From positions 3,286,001 through 3,350,000 of the forward strand of contig OZ244977.1 of NCBI GenBank assembly GCA_965222995.1: a DNA stretch of 64,000 bases, written 5' to 3'. Below the pieces are notes generated by a model. The model worked only from the letters and a program-made list of their open reading frames with translations, did no database searches and was not told where the DNA came from. A program made the translations under genes and the position numbers. Numbering within the stretch: the stretch's first letter is position 1; each line of letters opens with the position of its first letter. Shown here piece by piece: positions 32,708 to 42,530 of the stretch. The DNA is from SB11 sp965222995 (GTDB lineage: Bacteria; Bacteroidota; Bacteroidia; UBA8524).

Positions 32708-35143
32708 ATGAAAAAACTACTGTTTATACTTATCGCTTTTGTTAGTACTGCCCCTCTTGTTGCACAAGATTTTGTTTGCCGCCCGCATGATGTTGGTGCG
32801 CGTCCACGCCAACACAATGTAGATATTATAAAAATGAGTCTTGAGGTAAGCTTTGTTCCGGAGCAAAAACTGGTAAAAGGTAAAGTAAGCCACTTATTTA
32901 CCCCCTTACAGAAAAAAGTAGACAGTATATTTTTCGATGCTCCGAAAATCAGAATACAAACAGCCACTTTAGATGGTAAAGCCCTTAAGTTTACTACTGA
33001 TGACAACGGGGTTACGGTTTTTCCATCAAGTCCGCTTACTTGGGATAAACAGCACACTATTATTTTTGAATACGAGGCGAACCCCAAACGAGGTATTTAC
33101 TTTATAGGTTGGGAATTGCCAGAGGATGCTACCAACACCAACCCATGGCGTATTCGCCGCCAGATATGGACACAAGGACAAGGCATTGATAACCGCCATT
33201 GGATACCCATGTATGACGATGCTAACGACAAGTTTATTACCGAAACTAAAATCACTTTCGATAGTAAATACCAAGTACTTTCTAACGGCAATAAGCTAAA
33301 AGAAAAAGACAACGGTAACGGTACTAAAACTTGGCACTATGCTATGACCAAGCCCCACGCAGGTTATTTATTAATGCTGGGCATTGGCAAGTACAAAATA
33401 ATGAAGCGCAAAACCTCGCGAGGCGTGCCTTTGAACTTCTATTACTACCCTGATTTAGAAGACCGTGCAGAGCCGGTATACCGCCACAGTGAGTATATGT
33501 TCGCCTTTTTGGAGAAAGAAACAGGAGTGCCTTATCCATGGGAAAGCTATTCTCAAATAATGGTACAAGACTTTATTTACGGGGCAATGGAAAATACCAC
33601 AGCCACTATATTCGGAGACTTTTTTAACGTTGATAAACGCGCTTACTTAGACCGTAATTATGTAGGCGTGAACTGCCACGAGCTAACTCACCAATGGTTT
33701 GGTGATATGATTACGCATCGCAGCCGCGCCGATATTTGGTTGCACGAAAGTTATGCTACCCACTACCCTAAAGTGATGAAGTTGCGCATGGAAGGTGAAG
33801 CAGCCTACCAGTGGGCACACTACGCAGAAATGCAACGCGCTTTGGCAGCAGGTAAAAAAGATAATTACCCTGTGCGTCATTCACAAGGAGGCTCATCGCG
33901 TTGGTACCCCAAAGGTTCTGTAGTTATCTCAATGTTGAAAGATGTTTTAGGGGAAGAGAGTTTTAATAGAGTAATAAAACATTATTTAAACAAGCACGCT
34001 TACCAAAACGTTGAAACCAACGATTTATACCAAGCTATACAAGATGTATTGGGAGAAAGTCCCGACTGGTTCTTTAACCAATGGATATATAACGGAGGCG
34101 AGCCTCATTATAAAGTAAGTTGGGAAGATGTTACTTCAAAAGGTTCTCGTAAAACGCGTATAGTAGTAAGCCAAATCCAAGAGCAAAACCAATGGGTGGG
34201 CTTGTTTAAAATGCCAATAGATATTGAGGTGTATTACAAAGACGGCTCAGATATCCGCCAAACCGTTTGGGTAGAAAAAGAAACAGAGATAATTGATATA
34301 CCTAACCAAAAAGGACAAGATGTTTTGTTTGTTGTTTTTGATGCAGGAAACAAGGTGCTTAAAAACGTAACCTTTGAAAAAGGTTTTAATGAGTTGGCAT
34401 TACAAGCCTTGAATGCCCGTGAACCAATAGACCGTTTTTTAGCGCTTGAAGCTCTTCGTGATACTGATTTTGATACCAAGAGAGGACTTTTGCATAAAGT
34501 TTATGATAATGAGAAGTTCTATGGTTTACGTGCTGAAGCAGCAGGACAATTTGTAAACGATAGTGGTAGTTACCAATACATTAAAAAAGCATTGTTAGAC
34601 AAGAATGTAAACGTGAGAAAAGCCGTAATTAATAGTGTTGAAGAAATACCCTTCCCTTTAATTAATGAGTTTGAAGCCTTGCTCACAGATTCATCATACA
34701 ACGTAATAGAAACCGCGCTTACAAAGCTTTCGCGTGATTTTGAGGGAGTAAACGAGCGTTTCCTAAACAAAACCAAAGATGTATTGGGCATGCACAATGC
34801 TATACGCATACTTTGGCTGGAAAAAATGGGCAGCAATGTAATGACTTCAAAACCCGAACACTGGCGGCAACTGGTTGCCTTTGCAGGACCAAGGTATGAA
34901 TTTAGAACCCGCCTAAAAGCCTTTGAAGCACTTGAAAGAATTAATCTGTTTAATGCTGTTCTGTTTCAAAACGCTTTAGATGCTGCCACTTCTGAAAATA
35001 GAAGGTTGGCAGGCCCTGCTTTTTCATTTTTAGAGTTTATAGCCCAAAGCTCAACATACAAAACCATAATGCAAGACTATGTAAACCTTAACACTCTAAA
35101 CAGTGATGAGCAAGCCATAGTTGACCGTTTGGGACTAAAATAA
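32708..35143 (+). CDS. M1-family zinc aminopeptidase (secreted)
   Basis: 811 residues. A signal peptide (1-19) precedes an N-terminal beta-domain. The M1 exopeptidase motif GAMEN is at about 292-296 and the zinc site HELTH at 324-328. The third ligand, E347, lies exactly 19 residues after H328, in WLHESYAT, as expected for the family. The final 220 residues (from about 590) look like HEAT-type helical repeats (EALRDTDFDTKRGLL ... VRKAVINSVEEI). It probably trims peptides from their N-terminus in the periplasm or outside. The E-x-x-x-A of the family (NEGFA) reads HESYA, a small variation. Confidence 0.92.
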   Translation: MKKLLFILIAFVSTAPLVAQDFVCRPHDVGARPRQHNVDIIKMSLEVSFVPEQKLVKGKVSHLFTPLQKKVDSIFFDAPKIRIQTATLDGKALKFTTDDNGVTVFPSSPLTWDKQHTIIFEYEANPKRGIYFIGWELPEDATNTNPWRIRRQIWTQGQGIDNRHWIPMYDDANDKFITETKITFDSKYQVLSNGNKLKEKDNGNGTKTWHYAMTKPHAGYLLMLGIGKYKIMKRKTSRGVPLNFYYYPDLEDRAEPVYRHSEYMFAFLEKETGVPYPWESYSQIMVQDFIYGAMENTTATIFGDFFNVDKRAYLDRNYVGVNCHELTHQWFGDMITHRSRADIWLHESYATHYPKVMKLRMEGEAAYQWAHYAEMQRALAAGKKDNYPVRHSQGGSSRWYPKGSVVISMLKDVLGEESFNRVIKHYLNKHAYQNVETNDLYQAIQDVLGESPDWFFNQWIYNGGEPHYKVSWEDVTSKGSRKTRIVVSQIQEQNQWVGLFKMPIDIEVYYKDGSDIRQTVWVEKETEIIDIPNQKGQDVLFVVFDAGNKVLKNVTFEKGFNELALQALNAREPIDRFLALEALRDTDFDTKRGLLHKVYDNEKFYGLRAEAAGQFVNDSGSYQYIKKALLDKNVNVRKAVINSVEEIPFPLINEFEALLTDSSYNVIETALTKLSRDFEGVNERFLNKTKDVLGMHNAIRILWLEKMGSNVMTSKPEHWRQLVAFAGPRYEFRTRLKAFEALERINLFNAVLFQNALDAATSENRRLAGPAFSFLEFIAQSSTYKTIMQDYVNLNTLNSDEQAIVDRLGLK

Positions 35144-35149
35144 AAATTA

Positions 35150-36061
35150 TTGACACCCGAAAAACGCACCGCCTACCTGCAAATGCACACCGCTGTGTTT
35201 TTGTGGGGTTTCACAGCCATTTTAGGTAAGTGGATAAGCTTAACCGAAGTACCCTTAGTTTGGCATAGGGTATGGATTACAGCTGTTGGGCTGCTTTTTT
35301 TGCCGGGGGTAGTAAAAGGGTTGCGTACTTTCGGCACCCGAAATGTTTTGTTGTTTGCAGGTATTGGGTGTTTAATAGCGCTGCATTGGGTATTTTTTTA
35401 TGGCTCAGTTAAGTATAGCAATGTATCCATAGCGTTGAGCGGACTTGCTACTACTTCGCTATTCACTTCATTTATTGAGCCTTTGTTTTTTAAAAAACGT
35501 GTCCGCCCTGTTGAAGTAGTTTTAGGTTTAATAGTTATAGTAGGCATTTATGTAATTTTTGACACAACCCCCAACTATTATTTATTAGGCTTTGGGATGG
35601 GTTTATTTGCGGCACTGGTAGCAGCAATATTTTCTTCCCTCAACAAAAAGTATATCGAAAAAGGCGACCCGAAATCTATAACCGTAGTAGAAATGACAAG
35701 CGGGTTTTTGCTATTATCTATAGTAATGCCCTTTTATTTACAGTGGTTCCCCGAGGCAACTATTGTCCCTCAATTGGATGACTGGGGTTACCTTGTAGTT
35801 TTGGCTTTGTTATGTACAGCCTTTACCATGGTTATCTCACTTAAAGCATTAAAACACCTTACCGCCTTTGCCGCCAACTTATCGCTAAACTTAGAGCCTG
35901 TGTACGGTATCATTTTGGCGTGGCTTATATTTAGTGAGAACAAAGAACTATCGCCTAATTTTTATATTGGTGCACTTATCATAATTGGTGGTGTTTTACT
36001 ACACCCTGTTTTAGAAAACGAAAAAATAAAAAGTAAGGTAAGAGAACTGTTAAGTAGATAA
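35150..36061 (+). CDS. EamA/DMT-family transporter
   Basis: 303 residues with ten membrane segments and two EamA repeats (about 10-140 and 150-290). Typical features are AVFLWGFTAILGKWISL in the first helix, FFYGSVKYSNVSIALSG and the final ANLSLNLEPVYGIILAWLIF. The start is a TTG at 35150, seven bases after the peptidase stop; the next ATG (12 codons on) would also leave a complete first helix. DMT exporters move amino acids, nucleotide sugars or other small molecules; the substrate cannot be inferred. It may be cotranscribed with the peptidase gene. Confidence 0.87.
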   Translation: MTPEKRTAYLQMHTAVFLWGFTAILGKWISLTEVPLVWHRVWITAVGLLFLPGVVKGLRTFGTRNVLLFAGIGCLIALHWVFFYGSVKYSNVSIALSGLATTSLFTSFIEPLFFKKRVRPVEVVLGLIVIVGIYVIFDTTPNYYLLGFGMGLFAALVAAIFSSLNKKYIEKGDPKSITVVEMTSGFLLLSIVMPFYLQWFPEATIVPQLDDWGYLVVLALLCTAFTMVISLKALKHLTAFAANLSLNLEPVYGIILAWLIFSENKELSPNFYIGALIIIGGVLLHPVLENEKIKSKVRELLSR

Positions 36062-36107
36062 AAGAAAAATCTATCCATCTCTAAATCGACAAATCCATTA
36101 AAACTTC

Positions 36108-36115
36108 TACTTTTG
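36108..36115 (+). promoter_or_regulatory. -7 promoter box directly before cysS
   Basis: TACTTTTG matches TAnnTTTG exactly and ends six bases before the cysS ATG at 36122. The TTG inside it would add three codons but cannot be transcribed from this promoter. Confidence 0.5.
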
Positions 36116-36121
36116 CATACT

Positions 36122-37600
36122 ATGCAAGGCGAGCTAAAAATATACAATACCTACACCCGTAGTTTAGAGACTTTTACACCCATTAAACCCCCGTTTGTGG
36201 GTTTGTATGTGTGTGGACCTACGGTATATGGTCCGCCACATTTGGGGCATGCTCGCGGTCCTGTAACTTTCGATGTAGTACACCGCTACCTAAAGCATTT
36301 AGGCTATCGCGTACGCTATGTGCGCAATATTACCGATGTTGGGCATTTGGTTGGTGATGCCGATGAAGGCGAGGACAAAATTGCTAAAAAAGCCAAGGTA
36401 GAGCAGTTGGAACCTATGGAAATTGCCCAGCAATACACCAACAGCTACCATAACGAAATTGGGAAACTAAACGTAATCCCTCCTAGTATAGAGCCTTTAG
36501 CTTCGGGGCATATACCCGAACAAATAGAAGCCGTGCAGAAAATTTTGGATGAAGGCTTAGCCTATGAAGTAAATGGCTCGGTATATTTTGATGTAATTAA
36601 ATACAACGAAACCAACGACTATGGCAAGCTATCAGGCAGAGTTTTAGAAGACCTGATTGCAGGCGCAGGAAACGAAACCCGCCAATTGGAAGGACAGGAT
36701 GAAAAACGTAACCCTGCTGATTTTGCCATTTGGAAGAAAGCAGCCCCTGAACATATAATGCGCTGGAACTCGCCTTGGGGAGAAGGTTTCCCCGGCTGGC
36801 ATTTGGAATGCTCTGTAATGAGTACCAAGTATTTGGGTGAAGAGTTTGATATTCACGGCGGCGGTATGGACTTATTGTTCCCTCACCACGAAAGTGAAAT
36901 AGCCCAAAGTACCGCTTGCAACCACAAGCACCCTGCCCGTACTTGGATGCACCATAATATGATTACCATTAACGGGCAAAAAATGGCAAAGTCGCTAAAC
37001 AACGGTATTAACCTAGGCGATTTTTATGAAGGCAATCACCATTTGTTAGAGAAAGCGTACAGCCCCATGACGCTAAAGTTTTTTATGCTGCAGGCACATT
37101 ATCGCGGTACTTTAGATTTTAGTAATGAAGCACTACAAGCCGCCGAAAAAGGCTTAACAAGACTGTTTAATGCTTACAAACTAATTGACGGGTTAAAAAC
37201 TGCTGATAGCTCAACATCCAACATTCAGCAGATAATAGACAACGCCTATGCAGCAATGAACGAGGACTTTAATACCCCAATAGTAATTGCACAATTGTTT
37301 GAAGGTGCACGAATAACTAACAGTGTAAACGATGGCAAAGAAACTCTTACTGCCGATGATAAAGAGTTATTGAAAAAATTGTTCGATACTTTTTTGATTG
37401 AAGTATTGGGTTTGCAAGCCGAAGAGCAAGGTAATGAGGCTTTGGTAGGTGATTTGATGGAGTTAATCATCACCCTACGCAAAGAAGCCCGCGACAAAAA
37501 AGATTGGGCAACCAGTGATATTATCCGCGACCGCTTGAAAGATGCCGGTGTACAACTGAAAGATGGCAAAGAAGGCACTACTTTTAGTTTAGATAACTAA
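36122..37600 (+). CDS. cysS: Cysteinyl-tRNA synthetase
   Basis: 492 residues from the ATG at 36122. Class I synthetase that charges tRNA-Cys. The HIGH-type motif is CGPTVYGPPHLGHARG near residue 30, where the Cys is a zinc ligand. The remaining zinc site is GWHLECSVM and HHESEIAQ (about residues 224-265), and the KMSKS motif reads KMAKSLNN near residue 285. The DALR-like and C-terminal domains follow. KMAKS replaces KMSKS, which is a tolerated variation. The promoter box close to the ATG suggests a very short or absent leader. Confidence 0.97.
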   Translation: MQGELKIYNTYTRSLETFTPIKPPFVGLYVCGPTVYGPPHLGHARGPVTFDVVHRYLKHLGYRVRYVRNITDVGHLVGDADEGEDKIAKKAKVEQLEPMEIAQQYTNSYHNEIGKLNVIPPSIEPLASGHIPEQIEAVQKILDEGLAYEVNGSVYFDVIKYNETNDYGKLSGRVLEDLIAGAGNETRQLEGQDEKRNPADFAIWKKAAPEHIMRWNSPWGEGFPGWHLECSVMSTKYLGEEFDIHGGGMDLLFPHHESEIAQSTACNHKHPARTWMHHNMITINGQKMAKSLNNGINLGDFYEGNHHLLEKAYSPMTLKFFMLQAHYRGTLDFSNEALQAAEKGLTRLFNAYKLIDGLKTADSSTSNIQQIIDNAYAAMNEDFNTPIVIAQLFEGARITNSVNDGKETLTADDKELLKKLFDTFLIEVLGLQAEEQGNEALVGDLMELIITLRKEARDKKDWATSDIIRDRLKDAGVQLKDGKEGTTFSLDN

Positions 37601-37607
37601 AACTCTC

Positions 37608-37641
37608 CGTCATTACGAGGAGGAACGACGAAGTAATCTTT
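37608..37641. repeat. Dispersed extragenic repeat-like element
   Basis: The sequence CGTCATTACGAGGAGGAACG followed by ACGAAGTAATC resembles the CGTCATTGCGAGGAGGCACGACGAAGCAATC family of extragenic repeats that I recall from Bacteroidota genomes. It is seven bases after the cysS stop. Family assignment is from memory of the motif. Confidence 0.5.
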
Positions 37642-37689
37642 AAGGCTGCTCAATAAACTTCATAAGTCATCATAATGATGGGTAGCTAT

Positions 37690-37710
37690 CATCTTGAGCT
37701 AAGTTGAAGG
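37690..37710. repeat. Second dispersed repeat-like element
   Basis: CATCTTGAGCTAAGTTGAAG resembles the TCATCCTGAGCGAAGTCGAAGG element scattered between genes in many Bacteroidota. It looks degenerate here. Confidence 0.45.
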
Positions 37711-37722
37711 AGTGCACAAAAA

Positions 37723-37801
37723 AGTAAGTATTCACTCACTTTTGGCAAAAAACAGCTGTTTTGTCAAATTTTACATAACAAAAAAGTGAGTACTCGCTCA
37801 C
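37723..37801. repeat. Pair of near-identical palindrome-like sites
   Basis: AGTAAGTATTCACTCAC (37723-37739) and AGTGAGTACTCGCTCAC (37785-37801) match at 14 of 17 positions, 62 bases apart. Each has complementary ends (GTGAG/CTCAC type). They resemble paired operators of a TetR-like regulator, but no regulator gene is adjacent. Confidence 0.4.
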
Positions 37802-37851
37802 AAAACATAAAATAGCCCAATAACTGCATAAATATTGCGTTATTTGTGCTA

Positions 37852-38841
37852 ATGTCATTCCGTGTAAAAATCATTAGCATCGTTTTGTTTGCAGCTATTG
37901 CTGTAGCCGGCTGTAAATCTGATAAACCTAAAAAAACAGAAGAAGTAAAAGACACTTCTACAGAAGCGGCTCCGAAAGCACCCATACAAAGACCCGATTT
38001 TAGTGGCGATAGTGCTTATATGTATGTGCAAAAACAGGTCGACTTTGGTCCACGTGTACCGGGCACTACACCGCATGCCAAATGTGCCCAGTTTTTATAT
38101 GATGAGCTTTCGCGCTTTGCCGATAATGTTATACTACAACAAGGACAGGCAACCACGTTTGATAAGACAAAAATTACTATAAAAAACATTATTGGTGAGT
38201 TTAACCCTGAAGCCAAGCAACGTATTTTATTGTTTGCCCACTGGGATACCCGACCATTTGCTGATGAAGACACCAAAGACCAGGATAAACCCATTTTAGG
38301 TGCTAATGATGGCGGCAGTGGCGTAGGAGTATTGCTTGAAGTAGCCCGCCAACTTAGCATAAAAAAGCCGGCTTGGGGAGTAGACATTATATTTTTTGAT
38401 GCCGAAGACTGGGGCAGTGCAACTGTACCTGACTCGTATTGTTTAGGCTCACAGTTTTGGGGCAAAAACCCGCACAAAAAAGGATATACCGCCAATTATG
38501 GCATTTTACTGGATATGGTAGGTGCTTCTGATGCTACTTTTTTAATGGAAGGCGTATCAAAACAAATTGCACCACATGTTTTAGATAAAGTATGGACTAC
38601 CGCCAACAGTCTGGGCTACTACGGCAAGTTTTTGTACAGAGACCAAACCGGAATAACAGACGACCATTACTACGTATACCAATACACCAAAATACCCAGT
38701 ATAGATATTATACATGTGCAACCGGGAGGCAGTTTCGGCAGCTTTTGGCATACACATAATGACAACATGAGTATTATAGATAAAACTACTTTGCAAGCTG
38801 TTGGTGAAACATTGCTTAAAGTAATTTATAGTGAAGAGTAA
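37852..38841 (+). CDS. M28-family lipoprotein peptidase / glutaminyl cyclase-like
   Basis: 329 residues from the ATG at 37852. Signal peptide with lipobox IAVAGC (Cys about 20), so probably a lipoprotein. The M28 metal ligands are visible in order: His in LLFAHWDTRPF, Asp in LGANDGGSG, Glu in FFDAEDWG, Asp in LLDMVG and His in FWHTHNDN. The WDTRPFAD and DAEDWG signatures match the glutaminyl-peptide cyclotransferase-like branch of M28, so it may cyclise N-terminal Gln rather than cut peptides. The gene overlaps rsmA by one base (TAATG), so the two are translationally coupled. Confidence 0.85.
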   Translation: MSFRVKIISIVLFAAIAVAGCKSDKPKKTEEVKDTSTEAAPKAPIQRPDFSGDSAYMYVQKQVDFGPRVPGTTPHAKCAQFLYDELSRFADNVILQQGQATTFDKTKITIKNIIGEFNPEAKQRILLFAHWDTRPFADEDTKDQDKPILGANDGGSGVGVLLEVARQLSIKKPAWGVDIIFFDAEDWGSATVPDSYCLGSQFWGKNPHKKGYTANYGILLDMVGASDATFLMEGVSKQIAPHVLDKVWTTANSLGYYGKFLYRDQTGITDDHYYVYQYTKIPSIDIIHVQPGGSFGSFWHTHNDNMSIIDKTTLQAVGETLLKVIYSEE

Positions 38842-39623
38842 TGAAGGTTGCTCCAAAAAAACATCTGGGTCAGCACTTTTTAAAAGACGAAAGTATAGCC
38901 CGAGATATAGCAGAAAGCCTAACGGGTAATGGCTACGATACTGTGCTTGAAGTAGGACCCGGTATGGGAGTACTTACACAGTTTTTGTTGAAGGATAAGC
39001 GTTTTACCACCTGGGCAACCGAAGTAGATGCTGAAAGTATAATCTATTTAAATGAGCATTTTCCGGAGCTAACACCGCGACTTAGCAACGATGATTTTTT
39101 AAGGCTTAAACTCGACCAAAAGTTTGATAAACCTTTTGCCATAGCGGGAAACTTTCCTTACAACATCAGTAGTCAAATCATGTTTAAGATGCTCGACTAT
39201 AAAGAGCAGATACCTGAGTTAGTGGGCATGTTTCAAAAAGAAGTTGCCGAACGTTTTAATGCCAAGCCACGCACTAAAGCCTACGGAATACTGTCGGTAC
39301 TGCTTCAAACGTATTACAATACAGAATATCTTTTCACTGTTGAGCCGCATGTGTTCAATCCTCCGCCAAAAGTAAAATCAGGCGTAGTAAGGGTCATACG
39401 CAACCAACGCAAAACATTACCTTGTGGTGAGGGTTTATATAAAGACATTATTAAAACAGCATTCAATCAGCGCAGAAAAATGCTTCGCAACAGTTTAAAA
39501 AAATTTAACCTGCCCGATGAAGCATTGGAAGTAAGCGAATTTGTTAAATTGCGTCCTGAAGAATTAGATATCGAAGGTTTTATTCGCCTTACCCAATGGG
39601 TAGAAAGCAATAGAAAAGAATAA
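38841..39623 (+). CDS. rsmA: 16S rRNA (adenine1518-N6/adenine1519-N6)-dimethyltransferase
   Basis: A 260-residue enzyme that dimethylates two adenines near the 3' end of 16S rRNA. The start KVAPKKHLGQHFLKDE is typical of KsgA. SAM motif I is EVGPGMGVLTQFLL (about 33-46) and the catalytic NxxY motif is AGNFPYNISSQ near residue 100. The C-terminal helical domain ends normally. It is coupled by one base to the M28 gene and followed after 11 bases by mgtE. Confidence 0.96.
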   Translation: MKVAPKKHLGQHFLKDESIARDIAESLTGNGYDTVLEVGPGMGVLTQFLLKDKRFTTWATEVDAESIIYLNEHFPELTPRLSNDDFLRLKLDQKFDKPFAIAGNFPYNISSQIMFKMLDYKEQIPELVGMFQKEVAERFNAKPRTKAYGILSVLLQTYYNTEYLFTVEPHVFNPPPKVKSGVVRVIRNQRKTLPCGEGLYKDIIKTAFNQRRKMLRNSLKKFNLPDEALEVSEFVKLRPEELDIEGFIRLTQWVESNRKE

Positions 39624-39634
39624 ACAACCCAGCT

Positions 39635-40984
39635 ATGTCTGACCTGCTAACCAAAAACCTGAAAGAAAATATAGAGGAAGCTCTAGAGCAAGGGAATATG
39701 GAGCAGGTGCGCTTACACCTTGACGAACTATACCCTGAAGATATAGCAGAACTATCCTATTCACTTTCAGCAGAAGAGATGCAAGACATCTTAGATATGC
39801 TTGAGGGTACAGAAACCATAAAAACAATACGTTCACTGGATGAAGATGAGCGCACAAAAATTCTAAAACTATATAGCCCCGACCATATTGCCAAAGAGTT
39901 TGTAGATAATATGGACTCTGACGATGCGGCTGACATGCTGAATGAGCTGCCGGCAGCACTTACCGAAGAAGTTATTGCTTTAATGAGTGATGAGGAGCAA
40001 GCCAAAAACGTTACCTCATTACTCCGTTATAAAGATGATACCGCAGGCGGTTTAATGGCAAAGGAGCTAATTGCCGTAAATATTGATTGGACGCTGGCCG
40101 AATGTGTTGAAAAAATACGCGAGCAAGCTGAAGATGTAGAGCGGGTATACTCTGTTTATGTAGTAGACAGTAAAAACCGTTTGCGGGGCATAGTATCCCT
40201 AAAAAACCTGATACTGCACCCTGCCTATGTAAAAGTAGAGAATATTTATAACCCCGATATTCAAGAAGTAACCACACACACATCAGGCGAAGAAGTTGCC
40301 CAGATAATGAATAAATACGACTTGATAGCACTACCTGTGGTTGATGTTTTGGGCAGATTAATGGGACGAATAACTATTGACGATGTGGTAGAATTTATAA
40401 AAGACGAAGCCGATAAAGACTACCAATTACTATCAGGTATTAGTGAGGATGTTGAGCTTACCGATAAAGTATGGGTGCTTAGCAGGGCAAGGCTACCCTG
40501 GTTGCTAATAGGCTTGTTAGGAGGCATTGCCAGTAGCAGAGTTGTTGGGCTATATGAGGGAGAGCTAATTATCCATCCGCAAATGGCCTTTTTTATGCCA
40601 TTAGTCGCTGCTATGGGTGGTAATGCGGGTGTACAATCCTCGGCTATTGTAGTGCAAGGTTTGGCAAACAACACTATGGGTACTAAAGACATAATGCCTA
40701 AGCTAGGCAAAGAGTTTTTGGTAGCATTAATAAACGGCTTAATTTGTTCGTTGGTAATTTTAGGATATAACCTATTTATTGGCAGCCCCAAAGACTTAAG
40801 CTTCACTGTGGGTATAGCATTACTATCAGTTATTATTTTTGCATCAGTTTTAGGGATGATTGTTCCTTTATTGCTGGATAAAGCAAAAATAGACCCTGCT
40901 TTGGCCACAGGCCCCTTTATTACAACCACTAACGATTTGCTGGGTTTAGGTGTGTATTTCACCATTGGTCAACTATTGCTGTAG
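39635..40984 (+). CDS. mgtE: Magnesium transporter MgtE
   Basis: 449 residues with the full MgtE layout. A cytoplasmic superhelical N-domain (1-130) has acidic, Mg-sensing character (PEDIAELSYSLSAEEMQDIL). Two CBS domains follow (about 135-255). The membrane domain has five helices, with the conserved LVAAMGGNAGVQSSAIVVQGL and TTTNDLLGLGVYF. The acidic residues of the pore are kept. It imports Mg under control of its own N and CBS domains. It ends 82 bases before the histidine kinase gene. Confidence 0.95.
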   Translation: MSDLLTKNLKENIEEALEQGNMEQVRLHLDELYPEDIAELSYSLSAEEMQDILDMLEGTETIKTIRSLDEDERTKILKLYSPDHIAKEFVDNMDSDDAADMLNELPAALTEEVIALMSDEEQAKNVTSLLRYKDDTAGGLMAKELIAVNIDWTLAECVEKIREQAEDVERVYSVYVVDSKNRLRGIVSLKNLILHPAYVKVENIYNPDIQEVTTHTSGEEVAQIMNKYDLIALPVVDVLGRLMGRITIDDVVEFIKDEADKDYQLLSGISEDVELTDKVWVLSRARLPWLLIGLLGGIASSRVVGLYEGELIIHPQMAFFMPLVAAMGGNAGVQSSAIVVQGLANNTMGTKDIMPKLGKEFLVALINGLICSLVILGYNLFIGSPKDLSFTVGIALLSVIIFASVLGMIVPLLLDKAKIDPALATGPFITTTNDLLGLGVYFTIGQLLL

Positions 40985-41066
40985 CTCTTATCTAAAAAAC
41001 TTCAAATTCAAACAAATTTTTGTTATATATGTATATATACCTACTACCCTGTTAGAACAACCTATA

Positions 41067-42521
41067 ATGGAAAAAGACGATTTTAAATCCCTTTGCCTAA
41101 AATATGGCGGAGAACTTATATGCCTGCATGAAGCTATAGGGACATACATTGAAGTAAGTCCTTCAATTGAAAAAATTGCAGGTTATACCCCACAAGAACT
41201 AGTAGGCAAAAACCCTTATGATTATTTTCATGATGAGGACAAGGAATATATAGAAAAAACAGGGCACTTACCCTCTCTGAGAGGTAAATCCGACACCGTT
41301 ACCGTTTACCGCTTCAGAAAAAAAGACGGTACGTTCATTTGGTTTGAATCTGAAACCATACCATTAAAAGATGAAGAAGAGAATATTACCAATGTGCTCA
41401 CCATAACCAAAGATATTACTGAAGTTAAATCAAAGCTCGACTTTCTATACAAAGAAGAAGTACTATGGGAGGAGACAGGGCGTTTAGCCAAACTTGGGGC
41501 ATGGGAACTAGACCTTGAAACCATGACCCCAATATGGAGTAAAACTACTTACGATATACATGAAGTTCCTTACGACCAGCAACCTGTACTTGAAGAAGCA
41601 ATTAACTTTTATGCAGAAGAAGCAAGACCTGTAATAGAGAAGTTAGTGCAAGAAGCTATTGAATTTGGAAAACCATGGGACAAGCAGCTTCCGTTTATAA
41701 CGGCAAAAAGAAATAAAATATGGGTTAGAACTATAGGTCGGCCTGAAATAAGACTAGGAAAAACTATCAAGTTGTATGGTATTTTTCAGGACGTTACCAA
41801 AGAGATAGAAACACGTAACCAGCAAAAAGAACTGATAGACCAGCTTACAAGCCAAAAAAAGCAATTGCAAGAGTTTAATCAAATAGTTTCGCATAACCTC
41901 AGAAGTCCCATTTCAAGCCTAAATACATTATTGCATTTTTTTGATGAAGCTGACGATGATGAAGAGAAAGAAGAGATTGTAGATAACATAAAACAGGCAA
42001 GCAATTCGTTAAACGCTTTACTGGAAGATTTGGTTGAGGCTGTAAAAATTATTTCTGATGATTCAGTAGAATATGAAATGGTGAATATTGAGCATGTAGT
42101 AGAGAAAACAAAGCAGCTTTTAAAAGGCACCATTAAAGAACTTAACGCAGAAATAACTTTAGATACTACTGCATGGGAAGAAATAAAGTATCCGAAACTT
42201 TACTTTGAAAGTATTATACTTAATTTGCTGAGCAATGCACTTAAATATCACTCTACGGAAAGGGCACCAAAGGTTAAAATAATAACAACCATTGAGGACA
42301 ATAAAAAAGTACTAAAAATTAGCGATAACGGTTTGGGAATAAATCTTAAGCGTTATGGTGAAAAAGTATTTAAATTGCATAAAACTTTTCATAGAAACCG
42401 CCCCGGCAAGGGGCTGGGATTATTTATGACAAAGAACCAAGTTGAAGCCACAGGAAGTAAAATTTCAATTGAAAGCGAAGAAGGAAAAGGAACAACATTT
42501 ACCATAATATTTAAAAAATAA
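41067..42521 (+). CDS. Soluble PAS-domain sensor histidine kinase
   Basis: 484 residues from the ATG at 41067; a longer frame back to 40950 adds no recognisable sequence. Two PAS domains lie at about 15-130 (PSIEKIAGYTPQELVGKNPYD) and about 140-255 (a PAS_3-like module with WVRTIGRPEIR). A coiled coil leads to the HisKA box IVSHNLRSPISS with His276. The ATPase has the N-box NLLSNALKYHS and G boxes ISDNGLGIN and GKGLGLFM. No membrane segment is present, so it senses an internal signal. The response regulator gene follows after nine bases and is its likely partner. Confidence 0.92.
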   Translation: MEKDDFKSLCLKYGGELICLHEAIGTYIEVSPSIEKIAGYTPQELVGKNPYDYFHDEDKEYIEKTGHLPSLRGKSDTVTVYRFRKKDGTFIWFESETIPLKDEEENITNVLTITKDITEVKSKLDFLYKEEVLWEETGRLAKLGAWELDLETMTPIWSKTTYDIHEVPYDQQPVLEEAINFYAEEARPVIEKLVQEAIEFGKPWDKQLPFITAKRNKIWVRTIGRPEIRLGKTIKLYGIFQDVTKEIETRNQQKELIDQLTSQKKQLQEFNQIVSHNLRSPISSLNTLLHFFDEADDDEEKEEIVDNIKQASNSLNALLEDLVEAVKIISDDSVEYEMVNIEHVVEKTKQLLKGTIKELNAEITLDTTAWEEIKYPKLYFESIILNLLSNALKYHSTERAPKVKIITTIEDNKKVLKISDNGLGINLKRYGEKVFKLHKTFHRNRPGKGLGLFMTKNQVEATGSKISIESEEGKGTTFTIIFKK

Positions 42522-42530
42522 TTATTCAAA

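Noticed and set aside
37723..37801. The two palindrome-like sites as a simple terminator
   Set aside because: They are two separate copies 62 bases apart without a T run after the stem, so they fit protein-binding sites better than a terminator.
40950..41066. 39-codon N-terminal extension of the histidine kinase
   Set aside because: It starts inside mgtE at a non-ATG codon and has no homology to PAS or kinase sequence. The ATG at 41067 fits.
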